This document shows, piece by piece, positions 53,189 through 64,000 of a stretch of 64,000 nucleotides of DNA (position 1 is its first letter; each line of letters starts with the position of its first letter). The translations under genes were made by a program, and so were the position numbers. Under the pieces are notes generated by a model. It was not told the origin of the DNA and did not search any database. It was given only the letters and a program-made list of their open reading frames with translations. Source of the DNA: Ammopiptanthus mongolicus. Taxonomy: Eukaryota > Streptophyta > Magnoliopsida > Fabales > Fabaceae. The DNA is taken from contig CM077350.1 in the NCBI GenBank assembly GCA_039655645.1, forward strand, positions 10,329,001 through 10,393,000. Reading direction: 5' to 3'.

Positions 53189-56098
53189 CTAAGACTGGCT
53201 CTCATCTTCAACCATCCATACTTCATCGTCGTGAGCATCAAGCAGTTCATGCTACAAGGTCCTGAAGTGACCCAGAGAACTGTCGACAAACATGTGTACA
53301 TGTATCCAAAAACACGACAGGGTGCCCAACATCTACAGGCAAGGGTGAGAAACCAATATATGAATCCAAAAACAACAACTATATTCCCAAACACCGATAG
53401 CAGATTCATATAAGCATGCCTCACATAATCATCATCATGCATAACGTAGTACAACATATCATTGTACAAAAGTGAATCACAAGGGCTTCGTGCCTAACAA
53501 TCAATGTTATTTTCAAAAACGTATGCATGAACACTTCCACATATATTAACTAACGTTTAATTCTTAATTTCCGGAAATCCCATCATCTTTCAACGAACTG
53601 ATCAGGCTCAAAATTCATTGGCCCGCGGGCAACAATGACTGCGCCCAACTGGCTAAACATAAATACATGAATTCCACTAGATCTCACATGAGCGCGCAAA
53701 TCAGAGGTACTTACAATGTAAACTTGTCAAACTACATTGTCCAATTCAAGGCACAATACGAACACACAGCACGTATGACATCATTGTCCATCACGGCACA
53801 ATGTTACATGATGACATAAGTCATCCCCAGGTTTCCTTGCCATCAAGGTCCCCTCATTTCACGGCACGTCTGCCAAAACATATATGCATGAGAAAACCTT
53901 TGTTTTCATTTGTGTATCTTTGTCGCATCAATATTTCCTTGTTGAAGCATCAACGCTATCAATAACCATAATGTCTTAGACTCTTTAAGCCTTTACGACA
54001 ATTTCTCAAAAACTGGACACACAGTCCAAAACACAAAAAAGGATACACAGTCCACACAGCTCAAACCCAAAAATCCCTAGCCGATGCACCAGTTTCGGAT
54101 TTTGGATTTTACAGCTCAAAAACATCCGCAAAGCCCCTTGGACCACAAACAATGTATACTCGCTTATAGGACCAACACACTAACGCGAATCCTTGATCCA
54201 CGTGTTCTGCAGAACCCTAGAACCCCGACGTATCGGTTTCTAGGTTCCAAACCAAAAAACACATTTCTCTTTTGATAACTCAAAACCAAAATCCAAATCT
54301 CCGAAGCTTACACAAAGCCCTCAGGATCGGTTTTCCATAAAACAAAACTCATGGTTGAAAACCACTTTTTTTTCTCTTTCATCATAATTCGGTAAAACGC
54401 AATACTTTGAAATACGGTTCATAAAACCCTTTTCTTAGATAAAACAATTTATTTTGAAGCCACGTTTCCAAAAACACTTTTTCTTGAAAAGGTTCCCTTT
54501 ATCACTTTAAAAACTACCCATGTCTCTAAAATACACTTTTCACCTCAAAACCTTGTTTTTCTCAATTAAAGCATTTCTTTCTCTTTTTCCATTTATGTCA
54601 ACTCAACCTTTAATAAAGTAAATGATTATTTTTCTTTATTCACAAAAGCCAATTTATTTCCTTTTTCTTCCAAAGTTCATTGAAAAACTTTGATACTATT
54701 ATTTTTCTTAACCAACGCCCTAAACTTTTTGAAGCTTTTACATCTCACGATTTTGAATCCTAACCGATGTTAGGTCCTTTAACATAATAATCACCCTGAC
54801 AAACATATTATACATCCATACATCACAATCCAATGCCAAACAATAAAATCAGGCATAAAAAAGTAATTTCAGATATAAGCAATTATCAGCAGGTAAATTC
54901 AAAACACTCCAGAACAATCAAACACAGATAAATTATTACAACCCATACACACAAATCTAGCATACAGCTGTCGGAATTGGATTTCCTCAGGTTCTCCCCT
55001 TACCTCTCGGAGTTCCTTAAAAGCGATAAGTCTCCCGGTTGATCTGAAAATTGTCCGATCTCTCGCCCGATTACCCGACAATCACTAAACACATACAAAC
55101 CAACAATGCATCAACATTAAATCACAAAATTTTCTCCTACACTATTCACCGTAGGTTTGGCCATGTGCTAGAAAATAGGGCTAGGGTTCTCCATAAATTC
55201 TCATCTCTTGGATTCCATACTAACTAGGTGTGACAAGATGAAATCAAAGCTTAAAATACCAAAATTTCAACCACAACTCTACACACCCAAAGGGGGTAGG
55301 TTCGGCCCAAAAATACCCGTATGAGCTAGAGGGATTCCTTGGTTCTAAGCTCTTGGATTATGAAAGAATACAATGAACCTAACTCAAAGAAAATGGTTTG
55401 ACATTACAAGGATTTTTCTACAATTTTTCATGGATTTTTGAAGTTTATGTTTCAAAATCTAAACTACCATGAATCAAGGAAATGAATGGAGAAATAGAGA
55501 GATTAAGAGATCAAGGATGGAAGTTATACCTCCTAGATGACAAAGCTTGAGAAGAAATCAATTTGTCTTCACAAAAATCTTGAAAGATTAGAAAAAATTT
55601 GGGAGAAAATGGTCAAGGAAAGTTGAAGAAGAAGGAAGAATGTGAAGAGAAAAAGAGAATGGGGGGCATGGGGTGAGAAAGGTGAAGAGATAAGGAGGTT
55701 TAAGTTTTTAACTTAGGGGTATTATGGCCTTTTTACCATGGTTAAATGGTAATTCCATTAAAACTCTAGGGCTTTTTGGTCATTTCGCGTCCATATATTT
55801 TCTGAAAACCAACATGACACTGGCACGCATCCTGGGTCACTTCGAGATTATCCGTTAGCGAGTCCCGTTAAATCCACCTATAGCTCCAAATGTCTCCCGG
55901 TTCGAGTTTTCACCCGAATAGTTTATATTATTTTCACTTTTTAACGTCAAGAACTGATTTTAGTAAAATTGCAGGAAATTAAATTCTAAGACTAATTGTC
56001 TCTTTCACGAGTCAAAATTAGGTCTTTATAGTAGTAAAACACTACTATCAGTGAAAAACGCAGATCAGGCTCCATCCGACTTTTGACCCAAAATTAGA
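53189..56098 (-). mobile_element. Reversed gypsy LTR (family B/C), part 2
   Basis: The reverse of the family B LTR: the TTGGTTTCTCACCCTTGC segment (near 53340), GGTGACCTGGAGT-free mid-LTR, donor-like site as CTTACCTCTCGG near 55000, the pyrimidine stretch as purines near 55560-55690, and the U3 hairpin at 56028-56048. The LTR's own first ~150 bp are missing where it meets internal sequence at about 56098. The LTR ORF position (near 53290) has no open frame of note. Confidence 0.8.
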
Positions 56099-57437
56099 CA
56101 TGATTTCTTAATCTTCGGATCCGATATTGTACTCTCTGTACGTAATAACGAACTCCATACTTATTCTCCGTTCGATTTACTGAAAAATCAAATTGCTTAT
56201 CCTTAATCCATACTCCTTCTCCTCAATACCTTACCTTAATCTCTCACACGTGAGAGGTATAATTAAACTTAACAACTTCTCTTTCACTGTTAATTCATTT
56301 AGGAAGTCTTCCTTCCACATTTTTAACTCTTGCTATTTACATCCAGATTTAAACTACCGTACACATTTCTTTTACAACACATCCATCAGTTCCTATCCAA
56401 GATATCCAATCTTAGTCTTATTTTCCTTTTGAACGTAGTCCACCCCTCCAATTTACATCATGAACATGCATCTCAACCTTAAAAACATGATTACACCTCT
56501 TAATGCAACTACAACCAAAAAGAATTCACATAGGGTAGAATTATCCAAAACCATAAACTTTAAACTTCTCTAACAACTTAGTTTTACTCAAGAATTCCTT
56601 TTTTCTATAAATCTCCAGCTTAGGTAAAACTACCAAGGACACTTTCCTACAATTCTCCAAACTCATACAATCAGTCTTAACTATAGGCATTGATAATTAC
56701 CCTTGATCTCCTAACTACTATTCTATCCCGATCAATACTTGACTTATGATAATTGTCTTACTTACTGAGATTGGTCTTACAGGTTCACATCTTATCAGTC
56801 ATAACTATACCCCAACAAAACTCTTATCACTTCTTATCTATCCTGTTAAAGGAATTATTGCAGTAGATACTACACTTACTCCCAACCAACCTTCCAAAGA
56901 TTAAATCGTTTTCCTTGCTCATCACTCGAGTTGAAAGTGATCCGTTGAACTCGGTCTCTACTCGATCCTTCAGGATTAAGGAAATAAATTTTCAACATGG
57001 AAATTTTCTTGGTCTTACTCTCACAAGAAAGTATATAGGAGAATTTACCACTCTGAAAGAATACAGGAATATCCGGTATGTAAAAAGATTCTTCAGTAGG
57101 TTCATGAGTGTAAAAATGCATAACTAATACAGGTTTACAACCATGACTCTAATAAAGTCCCATCTTTCACAAGAATCTCCCAAAAGATTATGGAATCAAA
57201 AGATAAACAATCTGGCCAAAAATCAGACTGGACCACCTTTACCAAAAGTAAAAGTGATTAGACAAAGTTTCATCAAGAAACTTCCAGTATCAAGAATTTG
57301 CTCGTGTTATAACTCAAGGAATGGTTGTAACAACCCTTTCAATAAAATACTATGAAGATATCCAGACCTATGGATATTATTAAACCAATCCTTCAAATGT
57401 CTAATACACAGGAGTTGTACAGGGATAGGAGTGCAAA
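56099..57437 (-). mobile_element. Reversed pol-less internal segment
   Basis: On the minus strand it matches 28746-29643 plus 32505-32830 without the solo LTR: GTACAACTCCTGTGTATTAG near 57420, CATTTTTACACTCATGAACC near 57110, GTACAGAGAGTACAATATCG near 56138. It shows the uninterrupted ancestral order and its junction with the protease-region sequence (TTGCCATGTGAATTTTTGC near 57445). No pol motif in any frame. Confidence 0.78.
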
Positions 57438-58712
57438 AATTCACATGGCAAGGAAGAAACAGGTGGTTCTAAACATTTCACACAATTCATCGCAAAAAGG
57501 AATGATTTGCACTTGAATCTAAAAGCACGGTTAAGAGATTACCGTCTAGGTCACAACTACCTCGTATGGAAGCATCGGGATTTAAAGCCTCAACACCACT
57601 CATGGTGTACACTCTTCCTTTTGCCGTTGGTCCTTTGGTTCTAGTGTCATTATGGGAAGCTGGGATAGATCCTTGTGCCTTGCAGTATCTTGCTATGTGT
57701 CCCCTTTGTCTGCAAGTAAAACATCTAGGACTCCACACAGAGCAATTGTTGGCCATGTGTGATGGATCTCCACACTTAAAACATCTTCTATCTTGGCCTT
57801 GGTTCTGATGCCTCTGGCCTCCACTGCCTGATACGTAATCAACAAAATAATACTGTTGTTGGTTCTGATCATTCCCTAGTCGGGAGTAAGGCTTCTTCTG
57901 ACTATGTTCTCCTTTCTGATTTTGGTACTGATTCTTAAGACGGGAAGGTCCTCCAACGTTCCCTCTGTTGGCCTTTCCATGCTTTATCAGCTCCACTTGT
58001 CTGCTCTTCTCTACTAATGCCTAGAAATTCTGAATTCCCTATGGCAACACTGATTTCTGGATTTCACACCTCAAACCCCTCTCGAAACATTCGCACTTCC
58101 AGTCTTCATCAGGATTGTTCTGGAAGAATCGGAAATACTTGGCCAATGATTCAAACTTGGCCGCATATTCTCCAACGGACATCTCCCTCTGTTGCAACTG
58201 CAAAAATTCTCGCTCTTTCTCATCTTTGGCACTTTGTGGAACATACTTCTCCAAGAATCGGCGCTTAAACAAATCCCATGTGATTTCCTATTGATGTGCC
58301 TCCAATAATTCTCTGGTTTCCTCCCACCAGTACTCAGCATCTCCTAGTAGTAGGAAAGTTACACACGGTACTGTCACTGCTTCAGGGCTATGGATCAGCT
58401 TGATTATCCTTTCCATCCCTCGGATCCACAAGCCAGCCTTCTCAGGATCCATATCACCATGAAACTATGGCGGATTCAGGCATCTTAAAGCGGTCAGATT
58501 TTGACCTGCAGCGACCTATGCAGCACGAGCCTGGTCTTGTGCATTTTGAGCAACCACTGTAGCAGTCTGTACAGCGATAGCAGCGACCATATTCGCCACT
58601 ACTTGTGCAGCAAGGCACATCCCATTAGCATAGTTAGTGTCCTAGCTTGAATACTAACTCCTCTTCCGCGACCACGACCCCATCCAGATCTAGTCTCGGT
58701 TCCTGGTTCCAT
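57438..58712 (-). pseudogene. gag: Gypsy gag and protease start, reversed, broken
   Basis: The minus-strand ATG at 58712 (MEPGTE) follows TTATAGGTCAG. The RG-rich start has stops; GDAEYWWEE appears near 58330, MSVGEYAAKFESLAKYF near 58150, both knuckles CFKCGDPSHMANNC and CFTCRQRGHIARYC near 57750, and the protease site reads LLDSSANHSF in place of LLDSGA, a lost catalytic glycine. Coding homology ends shortly after and passes into the pol-less segment. Confidence 0.9.
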
Positions 58713-58863
58713 AACTGACCTATAAGAATGAAGTCAGTCAAACTGCAACCAGAACCCAAAACATATACCCTCTTATCAACATACATTACTTCTAAGATGT
58801 AATTCAATCAAGCCTTAATCAGAGATCACACAACATCAACACAACAGAACTATTCCCCAAACA
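58713..58863 (-). other. Reversed gag leader remnant
   Basis: The reverse of the leader at 38370-38534 (CTGATTAAGGCTTGATTG...GTAGGTCAG). It ends near TTTGGGGAATAG (minus) without a PBS. Confidence 0.7.
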
Positions 58864-60299
58864 TCTGCAAATGTTTTGTTAGATTTGATTGATTTCTGGT
58901 TGTGATCTGTTGTGAAGGATCAGACGGCATTCAATCATTCGAGAGCGTGTACGACTGACAGTTGCAGAGCCGCAGTTGGAGCTGCACTAGGAAACTATTC
59001 AGGTGGGGAGAAAGAACTGATATCGTCAGGAAGGCAAGCTTAATATAGAATATATACGTGTGTAGGGGAACCTTAAACCCTACTAGAGGTTGAGCCCTGG
59101 ATAAAGAGTCTAGAGCCTAGGTGTAGGTGCTTTTGGGCTATCACCACTAAGATGATAATTTAAGTGATTTGATTGATTGAGGTTGATGTGTTGAATTATT
59201 TAATTGCTTATCTGTGATCTGTTCTGTTGAACTGCTTGTATGATTAAATGTTTGTCTGGCATTGTGATGATATCTGTACTGGAATAAATTATGTTGCGAT
59301 ATTTTATCGTGATTGGCTGGTTGGGTGTTGATGAGAGTATGGTGAGTGTTGATGTTGTTCGCGTTGATACCGTCGTGGTCCCGACCATGGAGCTGTGGCT
59401 CGTAGACCCAGGGCGTCGTGATGCTGATGTTGATGTGGATGTAGTGCATCGTGGTCATGGCCGAGTGCTTAGGTGTGAGGTCCCGGTATCAACTTGCGAT
59501 GGATGTTTGATGCATATCATAGCATTTCATACCACAACATATTTGTCCCAAAGGGGGATGTCCAATTGGGGACGTGATGCTTTTAATCCCGAGGCGGGAT
59601 GTCCAGTGGGGAACATGACGTATTTTTAATCCTTACGAGGATGTCCAATTGGGGACGGGGATGTCCAACAGGGGACGTGATGCATCGGCCGACATGCATA
59701 TAGGGAAGTCAGTATAACATAGGGACTAGTGTCCCTCTTATAGGTTTATCTGAGAGAATGACTTTTGAGATGGTTGTGTTGTACGACTTAAGAGATGGGT
59801 GTCATCGTGTTGTTCCTTTTCTATATGTTGGGTGTTGCATGTATATATCTGCTACACTGATGCCCTTTTCCCATATTTGATGATGCGTGTTTATTATCTC
59901 CCGATATTTTCTCTATGTGTTATTTTATTTTATGGGAAGACCTTATGGAGGAATCACTTGCTAAGGAACTGGACGGCACTCCGCATGAGCCCGCAGCTGG
60001 TGGACGAGCCCGGGATCCTAGCCTCGAGGGATTGGGAAGCGATCGTGGTTATCCGAAGAGTTGTCTCTCGACCTATTTTACGTATTTTGATCGTGGGCAA
60101 CCGATGCATGTATGTGTACTTTAAGTTTAAACTGCGTTACTCTGATATACAAGTATTTTGGCACAACATTAATATAAATTTGTTTTCGCGTTTTATCTTT
60201 TCGCTGCGTTTCATCATAATAAAACGCGTTAACGTTATAATATGGTTTAAGGCTTAGTTGAATACCTTAGGTTCTTTAATGGGACGGCGGGTCGTCTCA
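58864..60299 (+). mobile_element. Gypsy LTR fragment related to element 2 LTR, 5'-truncated
   Basis: CAGGTGGGGAGAAAGAACTG, GTGTAGGGGAACC, GAGGTTGAGCCCTG and the end GGCGGGTCGTCTCA align with the element 2 LTR (43785 onward, ending GGGGTCGTTTCA). It has its own minirepeat (GGATGTCCAATTGGGGACG, 59545-59690). At the LTR ORF position (near 59945) a short frame MEESLAKELDGTPHEPAAGG runs to 60124, unlike the other LTR ORFs. No gene recognised. Confidence 0.72.
59545..59690 (+). repeat. GGATGTCC-AATTGG-GGAC minirepeats
   Basis: Four imperfect copies of GGATGTCCAATTGGGGACGTG. The core GTCCAATTGGGGAC is a near palindrome. They lie at the place where element 2 LTRs have GGAGCTTGGAGCTC repeats. Confidence 0.75.
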
Positions 60300-60315
60300 T
60301 TTGCTTGTAACACCC

Positions 60316-61903
60316 TGTTGGTGTAAGCCCTAGCGGCCAATATATATTTTGGATTTATATATTGTATCACAACTTTATTTTATATAGATGAGCCATTTAT
60401 TTACTATGTTATATTTGATGATCATATTTATAGCATAATAAAGTCCTTAGAATAGGTAGTTCATTTAATGGAAAGTCAAGTATGACTTGACCGTGAGATG
60501 CCATTAAATTATAGAACACTATTCTTAAATATCCATAGTCAAGTATTATTATAAATAAGGATAATAATAATACGTTGAGACTATTATGTGAGCGTATTGA
60601 TGACCACATCTCACGAGGCATAGATATAAGATATCAAGTCTTCACATAGATATAAATATTAGAGGAATATTTATACTGGAGTGACCCGCTATGAGAACGC
60701 TGCATAATAGTTATGTAAGTGTCATGAGCGATTCTCACGGTGACTATAGTGAAGTAGTCCTTCGACTTGAAGTCACTACAATTCCTAACATATGTAGTTG
60801 TAGGCTTTGATGCTATTAAACGTTGTCTGTAACAGGACAACTATAAAGATAGTTATTGGGCCTGCAATGAAACATGTTGAGGAATGTGAGTGATGTAAAT
60901 AGGATTCGTCCCTCCTACATAACAGGAGTAATGTCTATAGGCCTCTTGATGGTATGCGACGTAGAAATGCATGACTATGCTAAGGTGGGACAATATGAGA
61001 TATTGGGCCCACATGATTGTACGTCAATTACTAGATCAAGAAATAAATAATTGGACTTAACAAGGATGACACATTTATGCCTTGTGTTCGATTAAGGCAT
61101 TGTGACAAAAGGAAGTTGACTTCACATTATATATGGCTACAATATGATTTTAATTGTATCGCCAATATTCTAATTAATTGGGTAGAATGATGTATTGCCA
61201 GATGCCGCTCATTGTTTATAATATTAATTGATTATTAATATGATTAATAATAATTAATATTATTACTAATTAATTGATAACCGATAGGGTCATATATATA
61301 GAGCAAATGTTTAGAGAATTAGTTTAATTGATTAATTAAATATGATTTAATTAATAATTAGACATTGAGCCTGTAGCGTACAGTAGCCCAAGTGGGTTAG
61401 GTTAAGCGAGTGACAGCTATTAGTAAGCTGTGCACGTCACTTAAGCTACACACAACACAGAGCACTCATAATGGCCGTTGTACTCTATTGACAGTCGCGC
61501 CTCCTTTCTTTCTCTTTGTGTCACGCCTCTTCCAATCCTAATAGCTAGCACTATGCTATCTCTGACGTTGGTTTGCTCGCGTGGACTGAGTAGAGGTATT
61601 GCTACTTTGCAATACTGGTGATAGAGAAGAAACTCTCCCTTTGTGGTGATAGAAGCAGTGTTTCTCGGATCTGCTGCTCTGTAGCTATATAGATCAAGTT
61701 GTCATTCACACCGTAGCAGTGTTCGTGATTTACCAATGTTGATGACTTGCTCATAGTGTTCGTGGTAAAGCTGCGCTTCAATAGGTAAACACAATATCCT
61801 TGTGATTCATGTGCAATACGTGGTCCTTTAGTGAAGGGGTTTTTCCGCTCAAGAGGTTTTTATAAATTGCTTTTAAAAAATTATCCCTCTTGAAATCCCA
61901 ACA
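60316..61903 (+). repeat. Copia LTR, complete (1588 bp)
   Basis: Starts TGTTGGTGTAAGCCC and ends AAATCCCAACA (inverted ends TGTTGG/CCAACA). It is directly followed by a PBS, so it is a 5' LTR. Related along its length to 27293-28745. It interrupts TTGCTTGTAACACCC, apparently the first bases of a gypsy LTR. Non-coding. Confidence 0.85.
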
Positions 61904-63112
61904 GTTGTATCAGAGCGTTTGGTCGTGGTTTGCCATGTATCCTAGGATTGTTTGCCATTGTATGATAACATGTTTATTGCTTTTAAATATGATTTGTGTG
62001 TTTAAAAGCATGTTTGTATGATTTGTATGTGATATAAATCTCTTAGAACATGTTTTGTGTGCTTTGCTGTGCTCCTAACATAAACAAGGATTCGCTTCTG
62101 GAATCCTGCTGCGCTGTTTGGCACGGCCATGCTCCCTGTAGCACGACCGTGCACGTTTAAGTTAGCGTTAGTGAACGCGTAGCACAGCTGTTCGCCTTTT
62201 GGCACGACCGTGCCACTTTTCAACAGCGTCAGCGAGATTTTAGCACGGCCGTGAACATGTTGAACAGCGTCAGTGAATTTTTAGCACGGCCTTGCTGATA
62301 GACAGAATGTGATTTTGTCCCTTTTGCATATTTATAAATTGTTTATTAAATGTGCGGTATATGGTTATGTCCCTAGTTTTGGTGTTTAATTATATTTGGT
62401 AAATACGGCCTGCATGTCATGATTTATTGTATTTATTTTATAAATACAGCCTGCGTGTCGTGACATTTACTTTATTTATTTTATTTCAAATTTTGTAAAT
62501 TGTTCGGGTTGATATGGAGGCAACACCAAAATCATGACGTTAGTGGGAGGAACTTTGGAAGTTTGCTCAAGGGTCAAAGATTGTAATAATTAGTTTTAAT
62601 TATTGCACATTAGGAGGCCATAATCATAATACCTCTTATATGTCTTGTATGTTTATGTATGTGATGCTTGAAATGTATGAGATGTATGATTTAAATTTGG
62701 AATTTAAATTGTATGATAGCATGTATATCATTGTATGCTTAATTTGTTTTGAATGTATGCAAGCTAGTATGTCATGTATATTATAAGAGACGTTTATATG
62801 ATAAACAAGCCGGTGAGATCACTTACTTATTAAATTCACTCAATAAATTAAGTTATTAAATGCCTCCTAATGCATGGCACTCGTCAAGGTCAGAATCATT
62901 TAAGTGTGGTTCATGCTACGATTGAGCACCTTAATATATTCCCGTAAGACGCGAAATATGAAATAACCTACTGTTAACCATTAGGTTGAACTTAACTAAG
63001 TGTATGCAATAGGATTGAAACGGCTTAAAGACATGGGGTTGGGCATTAATCCATATGATGGATTAGAATAAGGAGTTATTCACCCAACAGGTCCCAGAAT
63101 TACATTGGATGT
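61904..63112 (+). mobile_element. Copia 5' leader (PBS to before gag), truncated
   Basis: TTGTATCAGAGC (61905-61916) is an initiator-Met PBS with one change. The leader has a palindrome array (62105-62295) and then AT-rich sequence without a Gag or Pol reading frame, ending where Cassandra-like units begin. Confidence 0.7.
62105..62295 (+). repeat. GCACGGCCGTGC palindrome array in copia leader
   Basis: Six variants of [TG][AG]GCACG[GA]CCGTGC, near 62119, 62139, 62178, 62201, 62242 and 62284, are separated by related spacers (AACAGCGTCAG[TC]GA). The core is a 12-bp palindrome rich in CpG. Confidence 0.8.
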
Positions 63113-63305
63113 TGTAACGTCCCGGACTACTTTCAAGATTGCCGACTGTCCCCACAAACTAACACGGGTCTTTTCAGCGTGCTTTGTCCTCACTCACACG
63201 CTTTCTGGAAAACTTCCCAGAAGGTCACCCATCCCACAAGTGCTCCAAGTCAAGCACGCTTAACTATGGAGTTTTTATATTCCGGGCTCCCGAAAAGAAG
63301 ATGCA
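63113..63305 (-). repeat. Cassandra-like LTR unit with 5S rRNA-derived sequence (unit a)
   Basis: The reverse of TGCATCTTCTTTTCGGGAGC ... GGGACGTTACA. On the minus strand it contains TTAAGCGTGCTTG and GGGATGGGTGACCTTCTGGG, which match plant 5S rRNA. Unit b follows as a direct repeat, and unit c is inverted. Confidence 0.75.
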
Positions 63306-63308
63306 ATT

Positions 63309-63690
63309 TGTAATGTCCCGGACTGCTTTCAGGATTGCCGACTGTCCCCACAAACTAACACGGGTCTTTTCAGCGTGCTTTGTCCTCACTCACACGCTTT
63401 CTGGAAAACTTCCCAGAAGGTCACCCATCCCACAAGTGCTCCAAGTCAAGCACGCTTAACTATGGAGTTCTTATGTTCCGGGCTCCCGAAAAGAAGATGC
63501 ATCTTGTTTTCGGGAGCTCGGAACATAAGAACTCCATAATTAAGCGTGCATGACTTGGAGCACTTGTGGGATGGGTGACCTTCTGGGAAGTTTTCCAGAA
63601 AGCGTGTGAGTGAGGACAAAGCTCGCTGAAAAGACCCGTGTTAGTTTGTGGGGACAATCGGCAATCCTGAAAGCAGTCCGGGACGTTACA
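63309..63690. repeat. ~382-bp palindrome of two 5S-derived LTR units (units b and c)
   Basis: Arm b (63309-63499, minus) and arm c (63500-63690, plus) are 191 bp each and meet at GATG|CATC with no spacer. By eye they differ at about seven positions (~96% identical). Each arm holds the 5S-like core. Arm c is followed by a PBS, so it is the real 3' end of a 5' LTR. Confidence 0.88.
63528..63590 (+). other. 5S rRNA-derived core with Pol III promoter-like boxes
   Basis: AGAACTCCATAATTAAGCG, then GGGATGGGTGACCTTCTGGG, follow the 3' two-thirds of plant 5S rRNA, covering the internal A-box (TTAAGCGTGC) and C-box (GGATGGGTGACC) regions. The 5' third of 5S is missing and there are many mismatches, so this is not a 5S gene. 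Such 5S-derived cores are the hallmark of Cassandra LTRs. Confidence 0.8.
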
Positions 63691-64000
63691 AATGGTATTA
63701 GAGCGGACCTCTCCCAGTACGGTGTGGTTCGGGGACGAACCAAGCGAAAGCTGGTGGGCATGTAACACCCGAGGCTGACGAGGGCAGGGAGTGATCGCCG
63801 GTGCATGAGGCACGGACAAGGAGCGGCTCCTGGCAGGCTTCTAGGCGGAGGGATACATGAATGAACTGATTTACACCGGAATGAGAGGGATCCTAAGGTT
63901 GTGTAGGTATGGGACTGTACAGTTGAAGGAAGGCTTATAAGAATTGATTGGTACTACCTATACCAACAAGATGCATCTTCTTTTCGGTAGCCCATCACTT
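63691..64000 (+). mobile_element. Cassandra-like TRIM: PBS, short internal region, start of 3' LTR
   Basis: TGGTATTAGAGC (63693-63704) is the PBS. A ~250-bp internal region without coding capacity follows. From about 63961, TACCAACAAGATGCATCTTC and TTTTCGGTAGCCCATCACTT begin the second LTR, which is cut by the window end. Short LTRs, a tiny non-coding interior and the 5S core identify a terminal-repeat retrotransposon in miniature of the Cassandra type. Confidence 0.78.

Noticed and set aside
56193..57355. ORFs in the reversed pol-less segment as the captured gene
   Set aside because: They lie on the plus strand, antisense to the element, and are broken in the forward copies at 28746-29643.
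59799..60257. 152-aa ORF in the LTR fragment
   Set aside because: Low-complexity hydrophobic and aromatic translation without similarity to either LTR ORF; frame not supported by the related LTRs.
63528..63590. Functional 5S rRNA gene
   Set aside because: Only the 3' two-thirds resemble 5S rRNA, with many mismatches, no T-run terminator at the right place, and an LTR context with PBS; Cassandra-type derivation fits better.

Overview
This is nuclear DNA of a flowering plant, most likely a eudicot, from a gene-poor, transposon-filled region. The evidence is nested Ty3/gypsy and Ty1/copia retrotransposons primed by plant initiator-Met tRNA, a Cassandra-type miniature retrotransposon with 5S rRNA-derived sequence, and AT-rich intergenic DNA. 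I cannot name the species. No rRNA, tRNA or housekeeping gene is present. The only non-transposon gene candidate is a small secreted proline-rich protein inside a tandem duplication.

Layout. (1) 1-20747: three tandem copies of a ~3.1 kb unit. Copy 1 (1-561 plus 13373-16012) is split by a young, apparently intact Tekay/Del-like gypsy element (562-13372; LTRs of 3709 and 3708 bp, 5-bp target duplication CTTTG). Copies 2 and 3 keep the empty target site. Copy 1 has the intact 114-codon peptide gene, copy 2 a nonsense-mutated copy, and copy 3 is truncated and carries a 395-bp solo LTR. (2) 20748-36772: a reversed LTR fragment, then an old gypsy element (family B) broken by a 5'-truncated copia element (24766-28745) and a complete antisense solo LTR (29644-32504). 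(3) 36773-42535: tandemly rearranged LTR-gag segments of a pol-less gypsy derivative. (4) 42536-58863: a reversed pol-less gypsy element with a second full gypsy element nested in it (42793-53188; degenerate gag-pol, but open frames in both LTRs). (5) 58864-64000: an LTR fragment, a copia LTR with its leader, and Cassandra-like units including a zero-spacer palindrome of about 382 bp.

Most notable observations. (a) The young gypsy element has a 175-177 codon ORF inside each LTR. Protein-level homologs survive in at least two diverged LTR lineages here, each starting just after an ACAG|ATG splice-acceptor-like site, so the LTR is built like a small spliced gene. A second family has a different LTR ORF at the same relative place, still open although its gag-pol is dead. 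(b) Between its primer-binding site and gag, the young element has eleven tandem CpG-rich hairpins with compensatory changes. Other elements in the window have arrays of different CpG-rich palindromes in LTR or leader. This suggests repeated evolution of palindrome arrays in retrotransposon leaders, possibly for RNA dimerization/packaging or as CpG methylation targets. (c) 5S-derived LTR units form a long hairpin at the right end.

All boundaries come from reading the sequence and comparing copies by eye. No database search was run.
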